From positions 62,001 to 126,000 of the forward strand of contig CANFTB010000001.1 of assembly GCA_947449735.1 (NCBI GenBank): a stretch of DNA of 64,000 nucleotides, read 5' to 3'. Numbering within the stretch: the first letter of the stretch is position 1; every line of letters starts with the position of its first letter. This document shows positions 33,310 through 41,875 of this stretch, in pieces. The notes beneath the pieces were generated by a model. It made no database searches. It was given only the letters and a program-made list of their open reading frames with translations, and had not been told where the DNA came from. This DNA is from Chthoniobacteraceae bacterium (lineage in GTDB: Bacteria > Verrucomicrobiota > Verrucomicrobiia > Chthoniobacterales > Chthoniobacteraceae). A program made the position numbers and the translations under genes.

Positions 33310-34179
33310 ATGAGAGAGGATGCGCTCGAACGTTCGGAGGATGCTCAACCGCTCGCCGAGACGACCGTCATCGGCGAGCGCTCGCAGGAGTGGCGGTTGG
33401 CGGCGGCGGATTGTCCGGCGCTTGGAATCCACGGGATCGCGCATGTCGGCGTTTGTCATGCGGCGCCTCCCTACGAGGTGGTTCGCATGGAACTCAAGGG
33501 GGCCTACCTGCTGGCGTGCTTTGCAGGGTGCGGTTCCGTGCTGCAAGACGGACGGTGGCAGAAAGTGAAAGCGGGATGGGCTTTTCTGGCGCCGCCGCGG
33601 GTGCTTCTGGCGTTTCGGGCGGAGGCGGGGGTCAAATGGGGTTTCGTCTGGGTGCGTTACGAACTCCCGGGGCCCGCGAAGCCGGTCGTCTCGTCGTCGT
33701 CTCCGTCGCTAGCGCGCATGGCGGCGGATCCGCTCAGGCACGCGGTGCTTGGGCTTCACGGCGAGGTGAAAGCCGGGCATTCCCCGGTGCTTGCCGGGCG
33801 CTGGGCCGGGTTGATTCACGACTATGTGCTGCAGTTTGCCAAGCCGGAGCCAAGGGATCCGCGCCTCGAACGTCTATGGGAAGAGGTGTCCCAGGATCTC
33901 GGCGCCCTGTGGACCCTGGAACGGATGGCGGCCCGCTGTCACATGAGCGAGGAGCACCTGCGGCGGCTCTGTAAACGAGAGCTTGGACGAAGCCCTGTGC
34001 ACCAACTCATCCACCTGCGCATGCAGCGCGCCGCGGACCTCCTCGCACGCACCGACGACAAGGTCGAGGTGGTTGCCTCCGACGTGGGATACGCCAACGC
34101 GTTTGTTTTCTCCAATACCTTCAAACGCTGGGTGGGGTGGCGTCCCAGCGAGTACCGGCGGAAGCGGCACCGTTCCTGA
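33310..34179 (+). CDS. AraC-family transcriptional regulator
   Basis: 289 residues. The N-terminal half is an AraC-type sensing cupin (about 25-165: PPYEVVRMELKGAYLLACFA, LAPPRVLLAFRAEAGVKWGF). The C-terminal part (about 185-285) has the two helix-turn-helix motifs: LERMAARCHMSEEHLRRLCK and VEVVASDVGYANAFVFSNTF, with a final RRKR. Likely responds to a sugar, but no adjacent obvious target; the HIT gene is 42 bases upstream and dapF is convergent on the other side. Confidence 0.92.
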   Translation: MREDALERSEDAQPLAETTVIGERSQEWRLAAADCPALGIHGIAHVGVCHAAPPYEVVRMELKGAYLLACFAGCGSVLQDGRWQKVKAGWAFLAPPRVLLAFRAEAGVKWGFVWVRYELPGPAKPVVSSSSPSLARMAADPLRHAVLGLHGEVKAGHSPVLAGRWAGLIHDYVLQFAKPEPRDPRLERLWEEVSQDLGALWTLERMAARCHMSEEHLRRLCKRELGRSPVHQLIHLRMQRAADLLARTDDKVEVVASDVGYANAFVFSNTFKRWVGWRPSEYRRKRHRS

Positions 34180-34184
34180 GGGGG

Positions 34185-34291
34185 ACTCACGCGGAGCCGC
34201 GAAGGACGCGGAGAAGAACTCCCAGAAACCGTTGAGGTGAATCTGTTTACAATCCTCCGCGGCTCCGCGCCTCCGCGAGAACTTCCGTTTT
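34185..34291. repeat. GC-rich interspersed palindromic repeat, copy B
   Basis: An imperfect palindrome of the ACTCACGCGGAGCCGCG / CTCCGCGCCTCCGCGAGAA type with an AT-rich centre, between the convergent AraC and dapF genes. Its right arm, read on the other strand, matches the left arm of copy A over about 39 bases. Confidence 0.8.
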
Positions 34292-34325
34292 TGCGTGAAA
34301 GCGAGGGCCGCTGCCAGGGGGCGCG

Positions 34326-35132
34326 TCAAAGGGCCGTCTGGCCTTCAAACACGAAGTCGGCGGGGCCGGTGAGGGTGACGCCTTCAAAAACGTCTCCCGA
34401 GCGCACAAAGTGAACGAAGAGCGTGTCGCCGCCCATCACCCGCACGGCCACAGGCGCCGGCGCCCCGTGCAAGAGATGGTGGAGAAGGGCAGAGGCCACG
34501 ACGCCCGTGCCGCAGGCGAGGGTTTCGTCCTCCACTCCGCGCTCGTAGGTGCGGACCGCCAGTTTTCCCGGCGACTCGACCGCCACGAAATTCGCGTTGG
34601 TGCCCTTTGGCGCAAAGTGCTCGTGATAACGGAGCGCGGCGCCGAGTTTGCGGACGTCGGTGCCGGGAAGGTCGTCGCGGAACACGACGGCGTGGGGCAC
34701 ACCCGTGTTCAAAAACTGGACCTCTAGACTGGACCCGGCCGCAGAAAGCTGCGCGTTGAGCGCCAGTCCGTGGGGCTGGCTCATGGCCAGCCGGACCTGG
34801 TCGCCCAAAAGTTCCGCGGTCAGCGTTCCCGCCAGGGTTTCAAAGGTAATCTGCTGCTTCAAGCCAAGCAGGTTTCCGCCGAACCGGGAAAAGCAGCGGG
34901 CGCCGTTGCCGCACATGTCTGCCTCGCCGCCGTCGGCGTTGAAATAGCGCATCTTCAGATGGGCACCTTCGGAGGCGGGGAGTTCTGCGGCGATCAGGCC
35001 GTCCGCGCCGACTCCGCGGTGGCGGTCGCACAGGCGCGCAATCCGGTCGGCGTCGTAGGAAAAGGTTCCGGCGCGATTGTCGATCATCACGAAATCGTTC
35101 CCGGCGCCGTTCATCTTGGTGAAAGTGAGCAT
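34326..35132 (-). CDS. dapF: diaminopimelate epimerase
   Basis: 268 residues. MLTFTKMNGAGNDFVMIDNR is the typical N-terminus. Both catalytic cysteines are present: Cys74 in ADMCGNGARC and Cys207 in LACGTGVVAS. Converts LL- to meso-diaminopimelate in the cytoplasm for lysine and peptidoglycan synthesis, so the organism should make DAP-type peptidoglycan. It is divergent from the NagZ-like gene. Confidence 0.96.
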   Translation of the reverse strand: MLTFTKMNGAGNDFVMIDNRAGTFSYDADRIARLCDRHRGVGADGLIAAELPASEGAHLKMRYFNADGGEADMCGNGARCFSRFGGNLLGLKQQITFETLAGTLTAELLGDQVRLAMSQPHGLALNAQLSAAGSSLEVQFLNTGVPHAVVFRDDLPGTDVRKLGAALRYHEHFAPKGTNANFVAVESPGKLAVRTYERGVEDETLACGTGVVASALLHHLLHGAPAPVAVRVMGGDTLFVHFVRSGDVFEGVTLTGPADFVFEGQTAL

Positions 35133-35219
35133 CCGGCGAATCTAGCAGGGAGGTGCGGGGGAAATCCAAGGTCTAAAATCCGGCTTCAGCTCGGGCGCGA
35201 AACGGGAGATGGTGTGCGG

Positions 35220-36314
35220 ATGAGCGAACTTGGACAACTTCTTCTCTCCGGCGTGCCGGGGGCGACACTCGACCCGGAATCCGCCGCCGCCTTCCGCCGC
35301 ATACAGCCCGGCGGTTTCATCCTTTTCGGCCGCAACATCGAGTCCCCCTCGCAACTCAGGAAGCTCATCGAGGACCTCCGTTCTGTGAGCCGGGTGGAAC
35401 CCATCATTACGATCGACCAGGAGGGCGGCCGCGTCTCGCGCCTCCGCCTCATCGGCCACGAACCACCCAACGCCAACCAGCTCCGGGACCGGAACGACCC
35501 CGAGCTCATTTCCCGCCACGGACGAATCACCGGCGAACTCCTGCGCATGTTCGGGTTCAACTTCGATCTGTGCCCCGTGCTCGACATCTCGTTCGACGAC
35601 GACGCGGACAATTCCCTGCGCGGCCGCTGCTATGGCAATTCAGCCGATCATGTCATCCGCAACGCCGCGCTCTTCAACGATGCGATGCGGGCGACGGGCG
35701 TTCTGAGCTGCGGCAAGCATTTCCCCGGCTACTCGCGCGCGCCGCTGGACGCCCATCACGAGTTGCCCTTGATCCCGCTCAGCCGCGAAGAGTTTGAGGC
35801 CCATGAGCTGAAGGTGTTCCGTCATTTCGCAAAGGACGTGGATGCGATGATGATCGGGCACGGGCTTTATCCGGGGCTCGGCGCGGGGGATCTCTGCTCG
35901 TCGCTTTCCCGAACCATCATCCACGACTTGTTGCGCACGGATCTCGCTTTTCAGGGACTGGTGATCACGGACGACCTCGACATGGGCGCCATCCTCAACC
36001 ACCACGGTCTTGAGGAAACCATCCGCCTAGCCATGACGGCCGGGAACGACATCGCGATGATCTGTCACCGCGTGGAATGCGTCGAGGAGGCGCTCAAGCA
36101 CATGCACCAGGTTCCGGCGACTGACTTGGAGCGGGCGCTCCAGAATGTGGCCCGGTTCAAGGCGCGCATGGTGCCACCGGATCCGTGGGACGAGGCCGAG
36201 TTCCGCCGCCGGGACGGGGAAGTTCGCCAACTGCGCGCGGACACGCTGGGCGAGGCGCACGCCGACCAGCGCAGTCCGGAGGACGGAAAACGCTCCCCCG
36301 TGGAGGTGTATTAG
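35220..36314 (+). CDS. NagZ-like glycoside hydrolase family 3 beta-N-acetylglucosaminidase
   Basis: 364 residues from ATG 35220 (MSELGQLLLSGVPG); a longer frame upstream overlaps dapF antisense and is ignored. GH3 signatures: ITIDQEGGRVSRLR (64-77), SCGKHFPGYSRAPLDAHHELP (163-183, where NagZ has KHFPGHGD-x-DSHxxLP with a catalytic His loop) and VITDDLDMGAI (248-258), where Asp in the DDLDM motif is the nucleophile. No signal peptide, fitting a cytoplasmic NagZ that recycles peptidoglycan by removing GlcNAc from muropeptides. The position of the KHFPG variant (GYSRAPLDAHH) differs slightly from the standard, so substrate may be wider. Confidence 0.87.
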   Translation: MSELGQLLLSGVPGATLDPESAAAFRRIQPGGFILFGRNIESPSQLRKLIEDLRSVSRVEPIITIDQEGGRVSRLRLIGHEPPNANQLRDRNDPELISRHGRITGELLRMFGFNFDLCPVLDISFDDDADNSLRGRCYGNSADHVIRNAALFNDAMRATGVLSCGKHFPGYSRAPLDAHHELPLIPLSREEFEAHELKVFRHFAKDVDAMMIGHGLYPGLGAGDLCSSLSRTIIHDLLRTDLAFQGLVITDDLDMGAILNHHGLEETIRLAMTAGNDIAMICHRVECVEEALKHMHQVPATDLERALQNVARFKARMVPPDPWDEAEFRRRDGEVRQLRADTLGEAHADQRSPEDGKRSPVEVY

Positions 36315-36338
36315 CCCGGGGGACGTCGCCGCTCGACG

Positions 36339-37166
36339 TCAGCCTGCCTTCATGCAGCCTGCAAAAAAGAGAAGCGTCTTTTCAAGGTGCCGTTCCCAGT
36401 AAGGCCACTCGTGTCCTCCCGGAAACTCCTCGTACGTGTGCGGTATGCCGTACTCGAGAAGGGAGGCATGGAGAGTCCGGTTGTATTCGAGAAGGGGGTC
36501 CTCCGTGCCGCAGTCGAAACGGATTTTGGGCAGGGGGCGTTTGTTGCGCAGAAATGTATCCAGCACGCAGCGGTCCTCCTCCAGAGCGGTGAATGAGCTG
36601 ATCGATTCCTCCACATACGGTTTCAACTGTTCAAAATGAGTGGCTGAAGAGTGGGCGGACGCAGCGGTGAATAACCCCGGGTGCTTGGCCGCCAGCCTCA
36701 GTGTCGCAAAGCCGCCCATGGAGAGGCCCGAAATGAAAAGCGGCGAATTCTTTCCCACGCAGGGGGCCGCCAAGGTGGCTGCGGCAGGCACTTCGTCGAT
36801 GATCCAGCGTTCGAAGTCTTGTGTGCGGTGGGCGAGATAGCCGCTGCCGTCCCCCCAAAGTCCGTCGCTGGGCATCGCCAGAACCACCGGGCCGATTTGT
36901 CCCGACGCAAACAGACGCGCTGCCGTCCGGTGCGCTCCGCCCTTGAGCGCCCACGCCCAGTGGCTCCCGTAGACTCCGTGCAAAAGAAGGACCAGCGGGA
37001 CGTTTTCGAGTTTCTCCGCACCCGGTGTGGCGAACACCGAGATGTCGGCGCGCTGCCCCAGCGCGGGGCTCTTCACCGTGACCTGGCGCAAGCCCTCCTG
37101 TTCAAAGCGGGGATCCGAAATCTCAACGGTACGGAAACTGACGGCGGGGCGGGGGAGCGTGTTCAC
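36339..37166 (-). CDS. alpha/beta-hydrolase esterase (EstA/PHB depolymerase-like)
   Basis: 275 residues. Oxyanion region LVLLLHGVYGSHWAWA (58-73), nucleophile Ser149 in SGLSMGGFATL, Asp in FDCGTEDPLLEYN and His in EFPGGHEWPYW. Order and spacing fit the EstA/S-formylglutathione-hydrolase-type esterases. No clear signal peptide. It converges on the NagZ-like gene with only 24 bases between the stops. Substrate unknown, perhaps an acetylated sugar. Confidence 0.86.
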   Translation of the reverse strand: MNTLPRPAVSFRTVEISDPRFEQEGLRQVTVKSPALGQRADISVFATPGAEKLENVPLVLLLHGVYGSHWAWALKGGAHRTAARLFASGQIGPVVLAMPSDGLWGDGSGYLAHRTQDFERWIIDEVPAAATLAAPCVGKNSPLFISGLSMGGFATLRLAAKHPGLFTAASAHSSATHFEQLKPYVEESISSFTALEEDRCVLDTFLRNKRPLPKIRFDCGTEDPLLEYNRTLHASLLEYGIPHTYEEFPGGHEWPYWERHLEKTLLFFAGCMKAG

Positions 37167-37306
37167 GTGGAGAGCGTTCGATCGTAAGCGGCGGAATGAT
37201 TGTTTGAAGGTCGGGACTAGATCAGCCCTGAGGCGCCGGCTCAGTGTGTTTCGCTAGGGCAGGCGCCGCGCTGGGGTGACATGTGCCGTCACTGGGTGCG
37301 CGGGTT

Positions 37307-38029
37307 TCAATGGTTGAAGTCCCGATCCCGCAGGGCCCGCAACACCAACTCCTGGGGAACGACGTTTTCCTCCATCTCGGCGAGTGACACCACGGCCTCA
37401 GCCACCTGTTGCGCGGTGAGGAAATCCTCCACCGGCATGGTGCGCTCCACGGCGTCCTGCCAAAAATCGGTGTCCACCCCGCCCGGAAGCAGCGCGGTGA
37501 CACGCACCCCCGATTTCGCCGCCTCCTCCCTGAGCCCCTGCGTAAAGCCACGCACCCCCCACTTGGCCGCGCAGTAAACCGTTTCACCCGGAATGCCGCG
37601 CAGGCTTGCGGTGGAGATAATGTTGATGATGTGACCCCGTTTTTGCGGCGCCATCGCACGGAGCGCTGCCTGGCTGCCCAGGATCGCACCCTTCAGGTTC
37701 ACCGCGAGCATCAGATCGATTTCCTCCGTCGTGTAATCCAGGATGTTCCGGTGCCTCGCGAGCCCCGCATTGTTCACCCAGAGGGCGGGCGGGCCGGCGT
37801 GTTGTCTGGCGGCCTCGGCAAGCGTTGCCATGTCGGCGGCCACCGCAACGTCCGCCCGGCACCCGATCGCCCTCGGGTTGTCCAAATGCGCCAGAGCGGC
37901 ATCGAGGGCGGTGGAATCAATGTCGCTGAGGACGACCCGGGCCCCCTTCGCCAGCAGGCTGTGGACAATCGCCAAGCCGATGCCGCGGGCGGCACCGGTG
38001 ACGACACAACTGGTGTTGAGCAGGTTCAT
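37307..38029 (-). CDS. short-chain dehydrogenase/reductase
   Basis: 240 residues, classical SDR. Coenzyme motif VVTGAARGIGLA (residues 9-20), NNAG at 86-89, catalytic Ser139, Tyr152 and Lys156 (YCAAK). A DIDST segment after strand 2 favours NAD. Cytoplasmic oxidoreductase; substrate not determinable. It is 12 bases downstream of the ferritin-like gene on the minus strand, so both are likely on one transcript. Confidence 0.92.
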   Translation of the reverse strand: MNLLNTSCVVTGAARGIGLAIVHSLLAKGARVVLSDIDSTALDAALAHLDNPRAIGCRADVAVAADMATLAEAARQHAGPPALWVNNAGLARHRNILDYTTEEIDLMLAVNLKGAILGSQAALRAMAPQKRGHIINIISTASLRGIPGETVYCAAKWGVRGFTQGLREEAAKSGVRVTALLPGGVDTDFWQDAVERTMPVEDFLTAQQVAEAVVSLAEMEENVVPQELVLRALRDRDFNH

Positions 38030-38041
38030 GGAAGGCGCGGG

Positions 38042-39472
38042 TTAGCCGGAAATGCTGAGCTCCCGGAGGTCGGCGCGCTTGGCCGAGTAGTTCGTTTCGA
38101 AGCCTGCCGCCAGGGGGTCGGCTTCCTTATGATGAATTCTGCACCATTCGAGGTAGAGCGGTCGCCACCAGTTGGAGTGCTGTGTCAGCCCCTCGGAGCG
38201 GTATTTCTCCCAGTCGATGAGAACGCGGGACCAGCACTCGTCCCCGTAGGCTATGGCGCGCTTGGTGTCGCCCATTTCCTTGACGTACCAATCGCGCCCG
38301 ATGCGCGCGTGGAGCACCTCGTCCGCCCAGTCGAAGTCCTGGGCGAGTCCGGCGAAGGCGTCGCCGGAGGCGAGCGCCACCTCCCATTCAAAACGCTTGC
38401 CGGTCTTCGGCATGAGCCCCTGCTCGATAAAATAGAGGACGGCGTGCCTTTCCAAGGGGCCGACCTGGGTGTTCAGCGCAAGCGACCAGGTGAAGTTGAT
38501 CGGGACGTATGCGCGCCAGTCGATTCCCGCCCGAACGAAGCCGACCTCGCCCATCATGGCGTGGCGGGCCTCGTCCCAAAGCTGCCGGGTCAGGTCGACC
38601 GAGTAATCCCAAGGCTTGCCCGAGGTCTGGGCCAAGATGGCGGCGATGACCTCGGGGACGTCGATCTCCCGGAGGCGCTTGTAGTAGAGCATGAGCGGCT
38701 TTGCCTCCACCGGCATCTTTTCGTCGTACAGAAAGGCTTCCGCATGGACCCCCATGTTGTAGGGATCGCCGAAACGCTCGTCCCGCTTCGGCACCGGATC
38801 AAAGGTGTAGGGAGCGTCGGAATGAAACTTCACCGGCGTTCCGGGCAGCCGCTCGGCGGTGCCGTCCAGCGAACCGGATTGTGCCAGCAGTCGCTCCAGC
38901 AGCGCCTCCCAGCCCGCGCGGTGTTCCCTTGGGTTTTCACCTGCGGCGGCGTCCGTCTGTGCCACGCATTTCGCGCCGTAGGCGGCCATTTCGTCCACTT
39001 CCAGAAGGGCGAAGCGGCACACTCTCAGCGAGGGATGGTCCACCAGCGGGTGCGTTTCCTCGATGTACGCGCGCAGCGCCGCCTGGAGTGCGGGGACCGC
39101 GTGCAAGTAGACGCCTGCGAGCAGGGAGGCGGAGTCCGGCGAGGACAGGATCTCGTCGAAAAAGATCTCCAGTGCTGCGTCCGGGGCGTGGTCGAGGCCC
39201 AGTGGAGGTTCGCGCATTTCGGCGACGCGCTTGCGGAGGGCGGCGGCGTGCTCGGCGCAGTAATGGGCATGGAGGCTGAACCCCATTTTCAGTTCATAAA
39301 CGGGTTCTGAAACGAGCCGGTGGACAAAAATTTGGTGCAGACGCCGGAAAGCCCAGTGCAGACGCTTGAGGCGCGAAACGCAGTTTTCGACGCTGAGCCC
39401 GGGTTTGGCAGCGTCCTCAAGCGAGGTGATGCCGGCAAGAGGCGGGAGGTCCTGGTAGGATTGGTAGCGCAT
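38042..39472 (-). CDS. putative ferritin-like di-iron protein of unknown function
   Basis: 476 residues, almost entirely helical in appearance. The C-terminal half holds two ExxH motifs, Glu301-Ala-Arg-His304 and Glu385-Val-Leu-His388, with Glu269/Glu274 and Glu341/Glu350 in helices before each. This E, ExxH, E, ExxH order is the di-iron ferritin-like pattern. The N-terminal half also has His-rich helices (LHQIFVHRL, LHAHYCAEHA). No signal peptide. I do not recognise a named family. The SDR gene lies 12 bases downstream, so a two-gene redox unit is possible; a di-iron oxidase or hydroxylase role is inference. Confidence 0.72.
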   Translation of the reverse strand: MRYQSYQDLPPLAGITSLEDAAKPGLSVENCVSRLKRLHWAFRRLHQIFVHRLVSEPVYELKMGFSLHAHYCAEHAAALRKRVAEMREPPLGLDHAPDAALEIFFDEILSSPDSASLLAGVYLHAVPALQAALRAYIEETHPLVDHPSLRVCRFALLEVDEMAAYGAKCVAQTDAAAGENPREHRAGWEALLERLLAQSGSLDGTAERLPGTPVKFHSDAPYTFDPVPKRDERFGDPYNMGVHAEAFLYDEKMPVEAKPLMLYYKRLREIDVPEVIAAILAQTSGKPWDYSVDLTRQLWDEARHAMMGEVGFVRAGIDWRAYVPINFTWSLALNTQVGPLERHAVLYFIEQGLMPKTGKRFEWEVALASGDAFAGLAQDFDWADEVLHARIGRDWYVKEMGDTKRAIAYGDECWSRVLIDWEKYRSEGLTQHSNWWRPLYLEWCRIHHKEADPLAAGFETNYSAKRADLRELSISG

Positions 39473-39517
39473 GGGAGAAGGGTCGGAGAGGATTGGAAAG
39501 GTGGCGGCGCAGGACTG

Positions 39518-39574
39518 TGGGCGGCGTTTAAAAGGGGGCGCTGTTTAAAGGGGGGCGCTGTTTAAAGGGGGGGG
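39518..39574. repeat. three tandem units with TTTAAA, period 17
   Basis: GGGGGCGCTGTTTAAA occurs at 39534-39549 and 39551-39566, preceded by a degenerate copy ending GTTTAAAA at 39533. It lies in the 211-base space between the divergent ferritin-like gene and galM, 110 bases before the galM start. Runs of G (up to eight) flank the units. Confidence 0.85.
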
Positions 39575-39683
39575 ACAGCAGTCAGGCGGGCGCAGTGCGG
39601 TTGTTGAACTGGGGGGGACGTGCTGGACTGGGTGAACGTGGTGGTTTGCAAGGGAGCGGGGCGGATGTTAGTCGTTTTAGTTA

Positions 39684-40784
39684 ATGCTTTCGAATCCTTC
39701 TACCTTTGAGTGTTCCGTTCAGGCCTCCCATTTTGGCACGACTCCGGAAGGAATGCCCGTGGAAGTTTTCACCCTTGCCCGCAAATCAGGGATCCGCCTT
39801 CGGGTCATGAACTACGGCGCTATCGCGCTAAGCCTCGAGGCGCCCGACCGGGAGGGGCGCAACTCCGACGTCGTGCTCGGATTCAACACCCTGGAGCCCT
39901 ATTTGGCCGGGCACCCGTTTTTCGGCGCCATGGTGGGACGCTTCGCCAACCGGATCGCCGGCGGCACGTTTACTCTGGACGGTGTGGTGCACCGCCTTGC
40001 CCTCAACAATCATCCCGCCGGCGTGCCCTGCTCCCTTCACGGCGGCCTGCGCGGCTTCGACAAGGTTTTTTGGTCCGCCGAAACTCTCTCACGACCGGAC
40101 GCTGCCGGAGTGCGCTTTTCCTACACAAGCCCCGACGGGGAGGAGGGGTATCCCGGTAATCTGGAGGTCGGCATCACCTACTGGGTGACGGCGGACAATG
40201 CGTGGCAAATCGACTATGAGGCCAGAACCGACAGGTCCACCCCGGTGAACCTGACTCAGCACAGCTTTTTCAACCTGAGGGGGGAGGGGAGGGGCGACAT
40301 TCTCGGACACCAGCTTTCACTGAGTGCAGACCGTTTCACTCCCGTGCATGAAAACCTGATTCCCACGGGTGAAATCCTTCCGGTGCGTGGAACTCCCCTG
40401 GACTTTACCACGCCGCACTTGATTGGCGAACGGATCGGTGACTCCCATGCGCAAATGGTTTACGGCAGGGGCTACGACCACAATTTTGTCTTCAACAAGC
40501 CGGCGGGGGTCCTGGCGCCGGCCGCCAGGGTTTTGGAACCGGAGTCCGGCCGCGTGCTGGAGGTCTTCACCACTGAGCCGGGAATCCAGTTTTACACGGG
40601 GAATTTCCTGGATGGGTCGTGCATCGGCAAGTCGGGCGCTCCTTACGGTTTCCGTCATGGATTCTGCCTTGAGACCCAGCATTTCCCCGACTCGCCCAAC
40701 CAGGCGTCGTTTCCGAGTTCGATTTTGCGCCCAGGCGAGGTCCTGAAGAGCACGACCGTTTACCGGTTCGGCACCGGCGCCTAG
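39684..40784 (+). CDS. galM: aldose 1-epimerase (galactose mutarotase)
   Basis: 366 residues. Conserved GalM stretches: LRVMNYGAIALSLEAPDREG (about 39-58), DVVLGFNTLEPYLAGHPFFG, GRFANRIAGGTFTLDG, NNHPAGVPCSLHGGLRGFDK (first His), NLTQHSFFNLRG (catalytic His), GYDHNFVF and TTEPGIQFYTGNFL (catalytic Glu). No signal peptide. It interconverts alpha and beta anomers of sugars. ATG 39684; the tandem repeat lies upstream. Confidence 0.94.
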   Translation: MLSNPSTFECSVQASHFGTTPEGMPVEVFTLARKSGIRLRVMNYGAIALSLEAPDREGRNSDVVLGFNTLEPYLAGHPFFGAMVGRFANRIAGGTFTLDGVVHRLALNNHPAGVPCSLHGGLRGFDKVFWSAETLSRPDAAGVRFSYTSPDGEEGYPGNLEVGITYWVTADNAWQIDYEARTDRSTPVNLTQHSFFNLRGEGRGDILGHQLSLSADRFTPVHENLIPTGEILPVRGTPLDFTTPHLIGERIGDSHAQMVYGRGYDHNFVFNKPAGVLAPAARVLEPESGRVLEVFTTEPGIQFYTGNFLDGSCIGKSGAPYGFRHGFCLETQHFPDSPNQASFPSSILRPGEVLKSTTVYRFGTGA

Positions 40785-40952
40785 CCGCGTCACTCGGGCA
40801 GGCTTTTGCACCGAATGATCCCTGCCGTCTGTTTCCGGCAGGCTCCCATTCCACAAAGCGTTCCCTCCATGGAAAGGTCCGTGAACGGGTCTTCTTGACT
40901 GGAAGTGCCTGAATTTTCACCCATCCTCATTTCAACCCCCAACTCCTCCCCT

Positions 40953-41846
40953 ATGCTTCGCACCACCTCCGCCCTCTTGTTGTTGGTCTCCGTCACTCTT
41001 CAGGCCGCTCCGCTGGATCCCATCCCCCTCTGGCCCCAAGGAGCCCCCGGTGCCTTGGGCACGGCCGACACAGACATCCCGACGCTCACCGCCTTCCTGC
41101 CGTCTCCCGAAAAGGCAACTGGCGCTGCAATCGTGGTCTGTCCGGGAGGCGGGTACGGCGGGTTGGCGGACCACGAAGGAGCCGGGTACGCCGAGTGGCT
41201 TGCGGAACATGGGGTCGCCGGGATTGTGCTGAAATACCGCCTGGGCTCCAAGGGCTACCGCCATCCGGCCATGCTCAACGACGCGGCTCGGGCGGTCCGC
41301 TTGACCCGCACGCACGCGGCGGACTGGAAGATTGACGTCAAACGGGTGGGGATCATGGGGTCGAGTGCCGGCGGGCATTTGGCATCCACTTTGATGACGC
41401 ACTTTGACGCAGGAAACCCGGAGGCGGCCGACCCTGTGGAGCGCCTGAGTTCGCGGCCGGACGTGGGGATTCTCTGTTACGCTGTGATTACGATGGGCGA
41501 GTTAACCCACCAGGGGTCGAAAAAGAACCTGCTAGGCAGCGATCCCGACCCCGCGCTTGTGGAGCTTCTTTCCAACGAAAAGCAGGTGAGCAAGGACACG
41601 CCGCCCACGTTCCTGTGGCACACCTACGAGGACAACGGAGTAAAGATCGAAAACTCGATGCAGTTCGCCTCGGCGCTGCGCAAAAACGGCGTGCCGTTTG
41701 ATCTGCATATCTTTCAAAAGGGTGGCCACGGCATGGGGCTGGGCGGGGGACGCAACGGCGGCCCGATCCACCCGTGGGCGGCTGATTGCCTTTACTGGCT
41801 GAAGGCGCAGAATTTTGTGAAGGAGCTGCCGTCGGCTTCGAAATAG
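40953..41846 (+). CDS. secreted alpha/beta-hydrolase, putative carbohydrate esterase
   Basis: 297 residues from ATG 40953, which begins a signal peptide MLRTTSALLLLVSVTLQA; a GTG at 40905 would add 16 residues in front of it. The hydrolase core has AIVVCPGGGYGGLADHEGAG (oxyanion), nucleophile Ser in IMGSSAGGHLAS, and the final His in FQKGGHGMGLGG, all as in the xylan/acetyl esterase (BD-FAE-like, CE) group. Its role would be removing acetyl groups from polysaccharide outside the cell. Monocistronic, with a hairpin at its stop codon. Confidence 0.88.
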   Translation: MLRTTSALLLLVSVTLQAAPLDPIPLWPQGAPGALGTADTDIPTLTAFLPSPEKATGAAIVVCPGGGYGGLADHEGAGYAEWLAEHGVAGIVLKYRLGSKGYRHPAMLNDAARAVRLTRTHAADWKIDVKRVGIMGSSAGGHLASTLMTHFDAGNPEAADPVERLSSRPDVGILCYAVITMGELTHQGSKKNLLGSDPDPALVELLSNEKQVSKDTPPTFLWHTYEDNGVKIENSMQFASALRKNGVPFDLHIFQKGGHGMGLGGGRNGGPIHPWAADCLYWLKAQNFVKELPSASK

Positions 41847-41875
41847 CCCGCTGTCCGCCGGGCTAAACCTTTATT
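41844..41875 (+). terminator. probable rho-independent terminator at the esterase stop
   Basis: TAGCCCG (41844-41850, containing the TAG stop) pairs with CGGGCTA (41859-41865) around an eight-base loop; AACCTTTATTT follows. The seven-pair stem is short but the position and T-rich tail fit. Confidence 0.6.

Noticed and set aside
37409-39310. Open frame of about 630 codons on the plus strand over the SDR and ferritin-like genes
   Set aside because: The opposite strand carries two coherent genes with conserved motifs; this frame has none.
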